A DNA stretch of 64,000 bases from Arthrobacter sp. MYb227 (GCF_002975435.1 NZ_PCPT01000005.1:124001-188000); one strand, 5' to 3'; shown: positions 16,731 to 25,829, numbered from the stretch's first letter. Translations and numbers: made by a program. Notes: generated from the sequence alone by a model not told the origin.

Positions 16731-17888
16731 GGTAAAAGCATTTGCAAGTCCTTGCACGGAGCTCCTTGACTACCATCTTAAACTTTTTTGGCATTTTCGG
16801 TGTATTTGGCAAGTTTTTGGCCTTGGCGGGCATTCATATTTCCCGTGTCTATGCGGAGAGAAGCTACCTCGCCTATCGAGAGTTTCCCGATGAGGCGAGG
16901 TAGCTGATCCGACAATCGGCTACGGAGAGTAGAACGTTGCTAGCTCCCGTTGCATCTCTGAGGACTCGACCGTCGAATGACGATATCATGCGGTCAAAAA
17001 GGTGCATCCATGGGTTCGTAAGAGGGGAGTGTCTTATGCCAAATAGCGTCTGGCGGTAGTGGTGTTCTTGCGACCCGGTAGTAAGTCATCCGTATAGGTG
17101 GTAATCGAATTCCGGGGAAGTGTTAGTGCATTGAACTCTGAATCCGCTCGGTCGTGACGCGAGAAATCGTATATGCATCATCTCCTCTGGAGCCTAGACC
17201 AAATGCGAGCTTTCACGGTCTCGGTATTAAGCCTGTCTGCCGGGCACAACCGCTCAAAAAACCTCAGTCGTCATCGAAACAAAGCAGTCGGCAGTGATGC
17301 TGACGGCGATGGACCGTGTTGCGGCCTTCGGCATCGCGAGGCGAGCTCCATGCGGACGTCGTGGCTTCCGTGTAGGTCCGCCTTGAACACGAACGGCAAG
17401 TTGGCTGGGAATTCACAAATGCGTTCCTTCTCTGGACTGATCGCCGGGCCAGCTTGTGTGGCGATCCGATCAGGGTGGTCAGGAAGAGCTCTGGAGATTA
17501 CCACGTAGTCAGAACGACACTACCAGCAGGTCGGAACAGAACGACCTCCGGAGGCTATTTGGCCCTAATCGTGAAGCACAAAGAGAATGGCGGATACTAA
17601 CTCAATACGTTACCTTTGGGATCGGCCATAAGGTTCAATTGGGTGCTGCAGTTCCCCAGGCAATCAAAATTACCTGTTCGAAAAGCTCTTTATTTGCCAA
17701 TCTTCATTCCGTGAATAGATTTTCCCAAAGTGTATTCAATGCAGTGATCTGAAGTCAGAAGTATGCTTTTTGTGACGATTGAGTGCTGCTTGGGCTTTCA
17801 GTAAAGATACCATTTTACGAAGGCTTGTTCTGCGTCAATTTATTGTTATTGAATAATTGCAATATTTCAAAAAGCAAGTCTCAAATGA
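16731..17888. other. Long gene-poor gap after the ISL3 element
   Basis: No gene longer than about 110 codons is open here and none looks coding. On the minus strand, a short frame starting ATG near 16835 reads MNARQGQKLAKYTENAKKV. With one frameshift it goes on as KMVVKELRARTCK, right up to the ISL3 target repeat, so the insertion may have hit a small gene that has since decayed. A strong hairpin lies at 16862-16905. Around 17270-17500 the minus strand has a 77-codon open stretch that I cannot assign. Confidence 0.5.
16862..16905. repeat. Perfect 13-bp inverted repeat hairpin
   Basis: AGCTACCTCGCCT at 16862-16874 pairs exactly with AGGCGAGGTAGCT at 16893-16905, and an inner ATCG/CGAT pair lengthens the stem. 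No T-run follows on either side, so it may be a relic of a mobile element or an RNA structure rather than a simple terminator. Confidence 0.6.
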
Positions 17889-19289
17889 TTAAAGTTCGGC
17901 TGACGATTTCCAGGGGAAGTACCTCTCCAAGAAATTCTTGATCATAAGTTCATCATCTGCGGCTGGCGATTTTTTTGATGCCACTTGGTTGAGGCAGAAG
18001 ATTGTTGGCTGATCCCACAGTAGTAGCCTTGATAATTCAATCTCAGCTCTGGGTGAGCTGATGTCGATGTACCGATAATTGATTTGAGCCGACGTGGCCG
18101 TGCCTACTATTGCGCCGAAGTGGTGTGCAAGATTTGAGGGTAAAGCAACATCTGTCCGCTGCCTGAACTTTTGGCGACTTGTTTCGCTAAGGCTGGTGCG
18201 GAAATCTTTAGCCGCACGCTTGAGGGTGCTCAATCGCTGTGCGTGTGCCGTGTGTTTAAACTTATGGGTAACTTTATAATTAAACCGGTCCTGCAACATT
18301 CTTTTGATGTTGTAGGCGGCCCAATTGCTTGGCAGATCAGTAACCGAAGGATCGTCCGGGACTTTATTTTCGCTCTCGAAAAACTTGCTCAAGCCTTCAT
18401 TGGTGAAAAAAGTCTTTGGGGTGCACCAATCTGCAAGAAATACATCGTCATTGAAGTAGAGGAAATGTTCTTTCAAGCCAGGGATCCGATGCAAGTTTGC
18501 TTCTATCGCATGGGAATTGAATGTTGGTAGATCTTCGGGATTCTCGAATATTTGCTTATGTGTGACTACGGTCACTCGAGTGTTGCTGGTGTCCAGCCAT
18601 CCCGGAACTTGTCCGTTAGTGACTATGTAAATGTGATTTACCCAAGGGGCGAACATCTCTAAGGATCGTAGTGAATACTTGAGCTCTTCTCTGTCCTGAA
18701 AGCGGACAATGTCAGAAGCTGTTCGAGGGCTAGCTGAGCCGTATTGCTCGAGCGCGGCCGCGTATTCTCTTTTCCATTGAGGGTCTTCACTGTCTACCCA
18801 GGTGTACACGACGTCTATGGGCTCATTGAGCGCATAGTTCTGGGCCTCGGCAAGAGTGTTGGCGTGGTCCATGATTTGAGTGCAAATCGCGCGGGTAATA
18901 TTTTTGCGAAGCGAATGCGCAAATGGAGATAGCCGAAGTCTGCCACTCGCTAACGGGTGTGTGTTGCTGAATAGTCCAGTAGATACAAATAGCGGTGCAA
19001 CAGAAGGTAGCGTTGCGTCGGCCAGCTGAAGTTGAGTGCGGCCAAGGTGGGCTTCTCTTGTGTACTTGAAACCAGCGCTGTCCAGGATTGATTCAATATG
19101 GGCTAGGGTCTCTAGTCGAATACCTTCGATTGTGAGGGATTTGTCAAGTGGCGGTAGATTCTTTCTAGCCCCCTTGGTTCGTAGCTGGTCTACGACCGTG
19201 AAGGCTGAATGTGCGATTTTCCATACTGGAGAAGGTAGGTGTGACGCGACGCGCCCTCTCCAACCACTCACAGTTTTTCCGTCCGTCAT
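17889..19289 (-). CDS. Stealth-family sugar-phosphate transferase
   Basis: This 466-residue protein shows the four conserved Stealth regions. CR1 is IDVVYTWVDSEDPQW (158-172). CR2 is the long block from REELKYSLRSLEMFAPWVNHI through FLYFNDDVFL, including the NDD acidic motif. CR3 is HKFKHTAHAQRLSTLKR, and CR4 is TIFCLNQVAS near the C-terminus. Stealth proteins transfer hexose-1-phosphate or hexosamine-1-phosphate units in capsules and wall polymers, and are related to GlcNAc-1-phosphotransferase. It lies at the right end of the AT-rich glycan island and would add phosphodiester-linked sugars to a surface polymer. The start is ATG at 19289. The exact substrate cannot be read from the sequence. 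Confidence 0.9.
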   Translation of the reverse strand: MTDGKTVSGWRGRVASHLPSPVWKIAHSAFTVVDQLRTKGARKNLPPLDKSLTIEGIRLETLAHIESILDSAGFKYTREAHLGRTQLQLADATLPSVAPLFVSTGLFSNTHPLASGRLRLSPFAHSLRKNITRAICTQIMDHANTLAEAQNYALNEPIDVVYTWVDSEDPQWKREYAAALEQYGSASPRTASDIVRFQDREELKYSLRSLEMFAPWVNHIYIVTNGQVPGWLDTSNTRVTVVTHKQIFENPEDLPTFNSHAIEANLHRIPGLKEHFLYFNDDVFLADWCTPKTFFTNEGLSKFFESENKVPDDPSVTDLPSNWAAYNIKRMLQDRFNYKVTHKFKHTAHAQRLSTLKRAAKDFRTSLSETSRQKFRQRTDVALPSNLAHHFGAIVGTATSAQINYRYIDISSPRAEIELSRLLLWDQPTIFCLNQVASKKSPAADDELMIKNFLERYFPWKSSAEL

Positions 19290-19416
19290 ACGAATTTATG
19301 CAGAATCATGAGATCAGCAAATTAAATATCTGGCTTAAGTACTGTGAGATACTACCATCGGTGGAGAAAACAGGGAAATAATTTTAGTCCATCGACCAAG
19401 GTCATTAGTGACCAAT

Positions 19417-20106
19417 TTAAGGCGAGACAATTCCGGTTTCGTAGGCGATAACAACTGCCTGAACCCGATCCCTTGCGTTGAGCTTGGACAATATATGCCC
19501 AACGTGAGTCTTTACCGTAGCTTCCGAGAGGAAAAGCCCCGAAGCAATCTCCGGGTTCGACTGGCCATTAGCGATGAGCTCAAATACTTCTCGCTCACGT
19601 GGAGTCAAGGATGCCACAGCTTTGACGTGTTCGCTATCGGGCATACTTGAGCGTCGCAGTATTGGTGCCACGTGGTCCAGTAGGCGCCGGGTTGTTGAAG
19701 GAGCGATAACTGCGTCTCCTCGATGTACGGTGCGGATCGAGTCCAGAAGTTCCTCGGGAGGGGCATCCTTCAGGAGGAAGCCGCTAGCACCTGCCTGTAT
19801 TGCGGAAAGCGCATACTCATCGAGATCGAAGGTTGTTAGAACGATGACTTTTGGTGCGGGTATTCCCTTTGGCCTGTTGCTAAGCAAGTGCTCGGTTGTT
19901 TGAATACCGTTCATTTCCGGCATGCGCACATCCATAAGGATCACATCTGCGGTGCTCAGTGTTGGAGAAGCAATAGCTTCCCTGCCATTGGAAGCCTCGG
20001 CAATTACCTCTAAATCCTTCTGTGAATTAATGAGCATTCTGAATCCGCTGCGCACCAATAGTTGGTCATCAACGAGTGCTACCCGGATGGGGTTGTCCTT
20101 AGGCAA
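19417..20106 (-). CDS. NarL/LuxR-family response regulator
   Basis: The receiver domain spans residues 7-125. It has the acidic pair VDD (13-14), the phosphoacceptor Asp59 in LMDVRMPEMNG, the conserved Thr in VLTTFD and Lys in FLLKDAPP. The LuxR-type helix-turn-helix follows near the C-terminus: LTPREREVFELIANGQSN, then LFLSEATVKTHVGHIL. The gene is five bases downstream of the histidine kinase gene on the same strand, forming a standard two-component pair. The signal and target genes are unknown. Confidence 0.95.
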   Translation of the reverse strand: MPKDNPIRVALVDDQLLVRSGFRMLINSQKDLEVIAEASNGREAIASPTLSTADVILMDVRMPEMNGIQTTEHLLSNRPKGIPAPKVIVLTTFDLDEYALSAIQAGASGFLLKDAPPEELLDSIRTVHRGDAVIAPSTTRRLLDHVAPILRRSSMPDSEHVKAVASLTPREREVFELIANGQSNPEIASGLFLSEATVKTHVGHILSKLNARDRVQAVVIAYETGIVSP

Positions 20107-20111
20107 GGTTT

Positions 20112-21299
20112 CTAGTCCTCTGTGTATGGAATGAATACGGCAACCCTAAAGCCACCGCTTTGCTGAGGTGTAGCTTCTACCTGGCCATCATAGAGAGAAA
20201 CCCTTTCATGCATACCGCGCAGCCCTTGCCCGGAGTCAGCAGTGCCTAGTGCGCCAGCACCACGACCGTTGTCGGCAATAACAATCTTTAGGCCACGATT
20301 GTCCCAAGAGAGACTGACAACTGCTTTAGCGGACGGGCCAGCGTGTTTGACGACATTCGTTAGGGCTTCCTGAACTGAGCGATACGCGGTTAGTTCGGCA
20401 CCCGCAGGGAGTTCGCGACGAGGTTGGCCACTTGCGTTGTACTCAATGTCCAGTCCTGTTTTACGCGTCGATTCTAGTAGGTCTTCTACATCAGTAAGTG
20501 TTGGCAGGGGGCGCGTGGAGGCTTCCTCATCATTGCGGAGCACTCCTAAGAGACGCCTCATCTCTCTTAGAGATCCACGGCCGGTATTTGAAATTGTTGC
20601 TAAAGTTTCTCTGGCTATTTCTGGATCGTGCTCACTTGCGTACCTTGCGCCGTCCGCTTGAGTGATGATTACCGACAGTGAATGCGCAACTATGTCATGC
20701 ATTTCTCGGGCAATGTGGCTACGTTCATCCGCGGCGGCAAGATCTCGTTCTTGTTGGCGCTCAATTTCCAAGCGCCGTGCGCGATCTTCGAGTGTTTGTG
20801 TGGCAATTCGACGTGTACGCGCCAGATCGCCAAAAGTCCAAGACACCATGACAGTCAGGGCAAGTCCCATGAATGAAATGAGCCAGCCTTCGAGCGACCA
20901 GCTACCGCCTAGTAAGAGCAATTTACTGCTCATCAGGAATGCTCCCACAAAACCTGAAATCATCCCAGCAATCGACTGCCATCGTTTGGCATAGGCGGCC
21001 AATGTATAGACAACTATTGGCACAGAAATCTGCGATGGCAAAAAGTCTGTATACGTAACTAGCTGGATTAGGTGTGCTGCAACGATAATAGCTGCCGCGA
21101 GGCCTGGGTGTTTCCGGCGCCAGATGAGGGGGAGGGTTTGTGCCGAAGCGACCACCACAAGCGTGAAGCCATTGCCTCCATAACCCATCAGGAATGCGCT
21201 CCCGAGCCCGAAGAGCAACCACATACCAAGGCCGAGAATTAGATCTACTCTGTATGGATTCTCTCGAATCCAGCGATCAATGGTGCGGTGGGGCGTCAT
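20112..21299 (-). CDS. Sensor histidine kinase (HisKA_3 type)
   Basis: The N-terminal 160 residues are hydrophobic, with about five membrane segments and little extracellular sequence, so the sensor is probably intramembrane. A short coiled region (170-190) leads to the dimerisation/H-box AREMHDIVAHSLS with His201. The catalytic domain has IVIADNGRGAG, then GLRGMHERVSLYDG and a C-terminal GGFRVAVFIP strand, as in DesK/NarX-like kinases. It forms an operon with the response regulator downstream and diverges from leuB, with the leuB operators in the shared 160-base gap. Confidence 0.95.
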   Translation of the reverse strand: MTPHRTIDRWIRENPYRVDLILGLGMWLLFGLGSAFLMGYGGNGFTLVVVASAQTLPLIWRRKHPGLAAAIIVAAHLIQLVTYTDFLPSQISVPIVVYTLAAYAKRWQSIAGMISGFVGAFLMSSKLLLLGGSWSLEGWLISFMGLALTVMVSWTFGDLARTRRIATQTLEDRARRLEIERQQERDLAAADERSHIAREMHDIVAHSLSVIITQADGARYASEHDPEIARETLATISNTGRGSLREMRRLLGVLRNDEEASTRPLPTLTDVEDLLESTRKTGLDIEYNASGQPRRELPAGAELTAYRSVQEALTNVVKHAGPSAKAVVSLSWDNRGLKIVIADNGRGAGALGTADSGQGLRGMHERVSLYDGQVEATPQQSGGFRVAVFIPYTED

Positions 21300-21405
21300 G
21301 AAGTCCTGCGTTATCTAAAAGGGGTTCTGAATCTTATGAATAACTCTATGTTCCTTTCATTGCATTTACCTCATGCCACGGGTGGAGTCCGGGATGAAAC
21401 GTCTA

Positions 21406-21440
21406 GCTCACTATGTGAGACGGGTTGCTCACATAGTGAT
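21406..21440 (+). promoter_or_regulatory. Paired palindromic operator sites upstream of leuB (LtbR/NdgR-type)
   Basis: Two palindromes stand side by side: CTCACTATGTGAG (21407-21419) and CTCACATAGTGAT (21428-21440). Their centres are about 21 bases apart, two helical turns. The pair also forms a longer inverted repeat with 12-base arms and an 8-base loop. The same palindrome type, CTCACTATTTGAG, lies between the IclR regulator and leuC at 34022-34034. In Actinobacteria the IclR-type regulators LtbR and NdgR control leuB and leuCD. I infer that these are its binding sites; that step rests on position and shared sequence. Confidence 0.75.
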
Positions 21441-21462
21441 ACAAATCGTTAGGATTATTCTT

Positions 21463-22521
21463 ATGAGTGAATCCTTGAATATTGCCGTCATTCCGGGTGA
21501 CGGTATTGGTCCAGAAGTAATCGCCGAAGCAGTGAAGGTCTTGAAAAAGGTCATCGGTCAGACCGACGTCACGTTGGATTTGACCGACTACAAGCTCGGC
21601 GCCGAGCATTGGTTGGAAACGGGGGAAACCCTTCCCGAGGAGACCTTGGACGCGCTGAAGCGCCATGATGCAATTCTTTTTGGTGCCGTCGGCGCAGCGC
21701 CGGGGGATACTCGGATCCCTTCTGGCCTTATTGAACGTGAACTTCTACTGAAGCTCCGTTTTTCCCTTGATCATTATGTAAACCTGCGCCCGGCAAAGCT
21801 TTACCCAGGTGTTCCAAGCCCATTGGCTGATCCAGGAGAAATTGATTTCATTGTGGTGCGTGAGGGAACGGAAGGTCCCTACGTTGGCAACGGTGGAGCT
21901 CTACGCGTTGGCACTCCACACGAAATCGCAACCGAAGTTTCGGTTAATACTGCGCATGGCGTTGAGCGTGTGGTCCGTGATGCCTTCCGCCGCGCTTCAG
22001 AACGCGAACGCAAACACGTAACCCTCGTCCACAAGCACAATGTGCTGGTCTACGCGGGTCACCTATGGCGCCGTACCGTTGAGGCTGTCGCTGCCGAATT
22101 CCCGAATGTCACCCACGATTACCTGCACATTGATGCAGCAACGATCTTCATGACTTCAAACCCGTCACGCTTTGACGTGATTGTCACTGACAATCTTTTT
22201 GGAGATATTCTCACCGATCAGGCGGGAGCCGTCACCGGCGGCATTGGTTTGGCGGCCAGCGGAAATATCAATATGGATCGTACAGCTCCTTCAATGTTTG
22301 AACCGGTTCATGGTTCTGCCCCAGATATTGCCGGCCAACAGAAAGCAGATCCAACAGCTGCGATCCTGTCCGTTGCGCTCCTTCTGGACCACCTGGGCCA
22401 GCCGGAAGCTGCTCGACGTGTCGAAGCTGCGGTGGAAAGCGACATTGAATCCCGAGACGAGATGACAGATCCACGCACAACAACCGAAATCGGCGATGCA
22501 ATCGTAGCGGCTCTGGCATAG
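21463..22521 (+). CDS. leuB: 3-isopropylmalate dehydrogenase
   Basis: The enzyme oxidatively decarboxylates 3-isopropylmalate with NAD, the third step of leucine synthesis. The 352-residue protein starts [19 protein letters not shown] and contains the substrate and metal-binding elements [22 protein letters not shown] and the conserved [14 protein letters not shown] stretch. ATG at 21463 is chosen because AGGA lies about 8 bases upstream and the family begins here; an upstream in-frame ATG at 21373 would place the operators inside the coding region. It is transcribed away from the two-component system, and its partners leuC and leuD lie 12 kb downstream. Confidence 0.95.
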   Translation: MSESLNIAVIPGDGIGPEVIAEAVKVLKKVIGQTDVTLDLTDYKLGAEHWLETGETLPEETLDALKRHDAILFGAVGAAPGDTRIPSGLIERELLLKLRFSLDHYVNLRPAKLYPGVPSPLADPGEIDFIVVREGTEGPYVGNGGALRVGTPHEIATEVSVNTAHGVERVVRDAFRRASERERKHVTLVHKHNVLVYAGHLWRRTVEAVAAEFPNVTHDYLHIDAATIFMTSNPSRFDVIVTDNLFGDILTDQAGAVTGGIGLAASGNINMDRTAPSMFEPVHGSAPDIAGQQKADPTAAILSVALLLDHLGQPEAARRVEAAVESDIESRDEMTDPRTTTEIGDAIVAALA

Positions 22522-22556
22522 TCTTGATTCTAGGTTCCTTGGGAACCAAATCTTAG

Positions 22557-22584
22557 GGTGGCAAGCTGTAACATGCTTGCCACC
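22557..22584 (+). terminator. Hairpin between leuB and ilvE
   Basis: GGTGGCAAGC pairs perfectly with GCTTGCCACC across an 8-base loop. A smaller hairpin, GGTTCC/GGAACC, precedes it near 22533-22547. There is no T-run, so termination strength is uncertain and partial read-through into ilvE is possible. Confidence 0.55.
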
Positions 22585-22619
22585 GCAACACCCTTTCGAA
22601 GAGGAAGCCTGACGGCATC

Positions 22620-23714
22620 ATGGAATTCATTGAAGAACTCTCACAGCAACGTAAAAGTGACAAGGAACGCGCCGAAGTCTTAGCGAATCCCGGGTTTGGC
22701 GACTTCTTCACTGATCACACGGCGGTCATTGACTGGAGCGCGGATGCTGAGGGTGGTTCCGGAATCTGGAAGAACGCCCGCATTGAACCTTACGGTCCGA
22801 TTGCAATGGATCCTGCAGCTTCGGTCCTGCACTATGGGCAAGAAATCTTTGAAGGTCTCAAGGCGTACCGTCATGCAGACGGTACCGTGTGGACATTCCG
22901 CCCTCACGCCAATGCGGCACGGCTGAATCGCTCTGCCGAACGTTTGGCTCTACCTCAGCTCGACGAAGAAGCCTTTGTTGAATCGTTGCGTCGTTTGGTC
23001 AAGGCTGATGTTGAGTGGGTACCTAGCGGAGATGGGGAAGCCCTTTACCTGCGTCCGTTCATGATTGCTACCGAGGCTTTCTTGGGAGTTCGAGCTGCAC
23101 GCGAGGTTTCCTACCGTGTCATTGCTTCTCCTGCCGGTAACTACTTTGGTGGGGAGCTCAAGCCCGTTGGAATTTGGGTGTCCCATAACTATGCACGTGC
23201 AGGCCGTGGTGGAACCGGTGCAGCAAAGTGCGGAGGTAACTATGCCGCGTCCCTCATTGCACAACTTGAAGCCGAACAGAACGGTTGCAAGCAGGTTCTA
23301 TTCCTAGACCCGTTCAATGATGAGGCCGTAGAAGAACTTGGCGGCATGAACGTCTTCTTCGTGATGAAGAATGGCAAGCTGGTGACTCCGCGTCTGACCG
23401 GAACCATTCTTGAAGGAATCACACGTTCCTCGATCATTCAGCTTGCACGAGATCGTGGCATAGAAGTTGAAGAACGCACTATCACTCTGGGTGAATGGCG
23501 CGAAGGAATCGCTAACGGTGACATCCAGGAAGTCTTTGCTTGCGGTACCGCAGCAGTCGTCACCCCAATTGGCGTTCTCAAGAACGGTGAAGAGCTGATC
23601 GGTGATCCGGACGCTCCAGCCGGAGAAATTACTATGTCATTGCGTACCGAACTGCTTGGAATTCAAACCGGTGCCGTGGCTGACCGCCACGGTTGGTTGG
23701 AGCAGCTGGCTTAG
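22620..23714 (+). CDS. ilvE: Branched-chain amino acid aminotransferase
   Basis: This 364-residue fold-type IV PLP enzyme catalyses the last step of leucine, isoleucine and valine synthesis. Motifs include HYGQEIFEGLKAYRHADG, RPFMIATE and the PLP lysine in GAAKCGGNYAASL. LDPFNDEAVEELGGMNVFFV and FACGTAAVVTPIG follow. Length and start match the actinobacterial IlvE type. It lies 98 bases after leuB, with a hairpin between, and ends just before a very strong stem-loop. Confidence 0.95.
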   Translation: MEFIEELSQQRKSDKERAEVLANPGFGDFFTDHTAVIDWSADAEGGSGIWKNARIEPYGPIAMDPAASVLHYGQEIFEGLKAYRHADGTVWTFRPHANAARLNRSAERLALPQLDEEAFVESLRRLVKADVEWVPSGDGEALYLRPFMIATEAFLGVRAAREVSYRVIASPAGNYFGGELKPVGIWVSHNYARAGRGGTGAAKCGGNYAASLIAQLEAEQNGCKQVLFLDPFNDEAVEELGGMNVFFVMKNGKLVTPRLTGTILEGITRSSIIQLARDRGIEVEERTITLGEWREGIANGDIQEVFACGTAAVVTPIGVLKNGEELIGDPDAPAGEITMSLRTELLGIQTGAVADRHGWLEQLA

Positions 23715-23727
23715 GCTTAGGTAACTT

Positions 23728-23762
23728 GTGTGGGGAATAACCTGAATGGTTATTCCCCACAC
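23728..23762 (+). terminator. Strong stem-loop after ilvE
   Basis: A perfect 15-base stem (23728-23742 with 23748-23762) encloses the loop TGAAT. It begins 14 bases after the ilvE stop codon. No long T-run follows, but the stem is long enough to act as an actinobacterial terminator. Confidence 0.75.
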
Positions 23763-23800
23763 TGCGTTAAAAGCCAGTTTCTGCATGAATTATCCATAGA

Positions 23801-24925
23801 ATGGATTCCATGCGCATATTGGTTACCGGGGGAGCCGGGTACATCGGCTCACATACTGTCCTCCTTCTTCTTGAAGAAGGACATGAAGTCCACGTCTTTG
23901 ACAATCTCAGCAACTCATCGCCGGAGTCTCTCCGGCGCGTTGCAGAACTAACCGGCAAGAATGCCGAACTGCATATTGGTGACCTTCTTGATCAGGTGCG
24001 CCTTGAAGAAGTGTTTGCTTCTACCAAGCCAGAAGCCGTCATTCACTTTGCTGGTCTCAAAGCCGTGGGGGAATCAGTAGCTAAACCACTTACTTATTAC
24101 CGCAACAACGTAACTGGCACCCTGAACCTGCTGGAAACAATGCAATCACACGGTGTCTTCACGTTTGTCTTCAGCTCTTCGGCAACCGTTTATGGTGAGA
24201 CACTGGAACTGCCGATCACCGAAGCAACAATGCTTTCGGCAACCAATCCCTACGGCCGAACCAAGCTGCATATTGAGTACATGCTTGATGATTTAGCTCG
24301 TTCGGATCCGCGTTGGTCTATCGCCAAACTACGCTATTTCAACCCGGTCGGGTCCCACGAATCGGGACGCATTGGTGAAGACCCACAGGGAATTCCAAAT
24401 AATCTGATGCCATTCGTTGCCCAAGTTGCCGTAGGTATCCGGGAAAAAGTGAATGTCTTCGGTGGTGACTACCCGACTCCGGATGGTACCGGGGTGCGCG
24501 ACTACATCCACGTGCTGGACCTAGGCGCTGGTCACTTGGCTGCACTCGAGTACTTGGAAGAACACGGCGGTCTCCACGCATGGAATCTTGGGACAGGACA
24601 TGGATCGTCCGTACTCGAGGTAATCCAGGCGTTCTCTCGTACCTCTGAGCGAGAGATTCCCTATGACATCGTGGACCGTCGTCCAGGCGATGTAGCCGCC
24701 AGCTATGCAGATCCTGCACTAGCCCGTGAAGAAATTGGCTGGAAAGCAGAACGCGGTCTCGAACAAATGGTTGAAGACATGTGGCGCTGGCAATCGACCA
24801 ACCCGACCGGCTACCCGGATGAAGACCCACTGGTGCCTGTCGACCTTCCACTCGTTGAAGATCTCGAGACACCACCGGCAAACGAGAACGAGGAACCCGA
24901 GTCCGACGAAACCACTAAGGTATAA
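23801..24925 (+). CDS. galE: UDP-glucose 4-epimerase
   Basis: This SDR-family enzyme interconverts UDP-glucose and UDP-galactose. The NAD-binding motif GGAGYIGSH is at the N-terminus, the catalytic Ser in FSSSATVYG, and the YxxxK pair in NPYGRTKLHIEYM. HAWNLGTGHGSSVLEV and RRPGDVAASYADP are typical GalE signatures. The C-terminus carries an acidic tail of about 30 residues beyond the usual end. The start is ATG 23801; ATG 23810 (MRILVTGG) is equally plausible. Its product could feed the surface-glycan genes elsewhere in the window. Confidence 0.93.
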   Translation: MDSMRILVTGGAGYIGSHTVLLLLEEGHEVHVFDNLSNSSPESLRRVAELTGKNAELHIGDLLDQVRLEEVFASTKPEAVIHFAGLKAVGESVAKPLTYYRNNVTGTLNLLETMQSHGVFTFVFSSSATVYGETLELPITEATMLSATNPYGRTKLHIEYMLDDLARSDPRWSIAKLRYFNPVGSHESGRIGEDPQGIPNNLMPFVAQVAVGIREKVNVFGGDYPTPDGTGVRDYIHVLDLGAGHLAALEYLEEHGGLHAWNLGTGHGSSVLEVIQAFSRTSEREIPYDIVDRRPGDVAASYADPALAREEIGWKAERGLEQMVEDMWRWQSTNPTGYPDEDPLVPVDLPLVEDLETPPANENEEPESDETTKV

Positions 24926-24928
24926 CTC

Positions 24929-25690
24929 ATGCGTATTGCTCGTTTCGTAGTAGACAATGACCCAATGTACGGTGTGGTTGACGGGGAAGACGTCCTTGTC
25001 ATTGCCGGTGACCCCTTCTTCCAAGGCATCAAACCCACCGGAGTTAAGCACAAGCTCGAGGACGTCCGCTTACTGGCTCCCATCATTCCGCGATCCAAGG
25101 TCGTCTGTTTCGGGCGAACTTATGCCGAGCACGCGGCTGAGTTGGGTAATGAGGTTCCTGCAGAACCCCTGATGTTCTTGAAACCAAATACTGCGGTTGT
25201 TGGTTCCGGAGATCCTATTACCCTGCCTAGTTTCTCGGATGAGATTTCCTATGAAGGTGAACTCGCCGTGGTCATCGGACGTATTTGCAAAGATGTCCCC
25301 GCAGAAAAGGCTCAGGACGTCATCTTCGGGTACACCATTGCCAATGACCTCACTGCTCGCGATGCTCAGCGCACCGACGGGCAATGGGCGCGGGCTAAGG
25401 GCTGGGACGGTTCCTGCCCCCTAGGGCCATGGATCCAAACAGAACTGGATCATGAAGATACACAGCTGACCACACGTCTAGATGACAAGGTCGTACAAGA
25501 CGGAAACACCTCGCAAATGGTGTGGGGTGTCAACGACCTCGTAGCCTACGCGTCACAGGCTTTCACCCTCCTGCCCGGAGACGTGATTCTCACCGGTACA
25601 CCAGCGGGAGTGGGTCTCGTCCGTGAGGGGCAGCGCGTTGAAATTGAAATTGAAGGAATTGGTACGCTAAGCAATCCGTTTCGACGCTAG
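24929..25690 (+). CDS. Fumarylacetoacetate hydrolase family protein
   Basis: The 253-residue protein has the short N-terminal domain and the catalytic beta-roll of the FAH family. SKVVCFGRTYAEHAAELG leads to the metal ligands in YEGELAVV and the Asp in ANDLTARDAQ. The end LPGDVILTGTPAGVGLVREGQ is typical. Members cleave or decarboxylate C-C bonds of keto acids such as oxaloacetate or acylpyruvates; the specific substrate is not evident. The gene starts three bases after the galE stop. The FAH gene just before gltX is a common arrangement in Arthrobacter relatives. Confidence 0.9.
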   Translation: MRIARFVVDNDPMYGVVDGEDVLVIAGDPFFQGIKPTGVKHKLEDVRLLAPIIPRSKVVCFGRTYAEHAAELGNEVPAEPLMFLKPNTAVVGSGDPITLPSFSDEISYEGELAVVIGRICKDVPAEKAQDVIFGYTIANDLTARDAQRTDGQWARAKGWDGSCPLGPWIQTELDHEDTQLTTRLDDKVVQDGNTSQMVWGVNDLVAYASQAFTLLPGDVILTGTPAGVGLVREGQRVEIEIEGIGTLSNPFRR

Positions 25691-25800
25691 ATAAGCTTTC
25701 TTTAGGAAGCCCGGCTGCAAACAATTTGGTTCCGAGCTAAATGAACTATTAAGCTATCTAGGTTGGTTTCTTTCTTGCCATCGAAACCGACACCATACAG

Positions 25801-25829
25801 AGTTGGGCCCGGATTTTCCGGGTCCAACT
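25801..25829 (+). terminator. Terminator-like hairpin upstream of gltX
   Basis: AGTTGGGCCCGG pairs with CCGGGTCCAACT (one G-T pair) around the loop ATTTT. It lies about 110 bases after the FAH gene and 80 bases before gltX, so it separates the two transcription units. Confidence 0.7.

Noticed and set aside
17173-17508. Overlapping 77- to 111-codon frames in the gap before the Stealth gene
   Set aside because: The composition is not protein-like in either direction, no start signals are seen, and no family is recognisable.
21373-21462. N-terminal extension of leuB from ATG 21373
   Set aside because: It would translate through the paired operator palindromes and adds residues absent from LeuB proteins.
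22531-22584. Attenuator or T-box for ilvE
   Set aside because: Two hairpins are present but no leucine- or isoleucine-rich leader peptide and no T-box consensus, so I list only a possible terminator.
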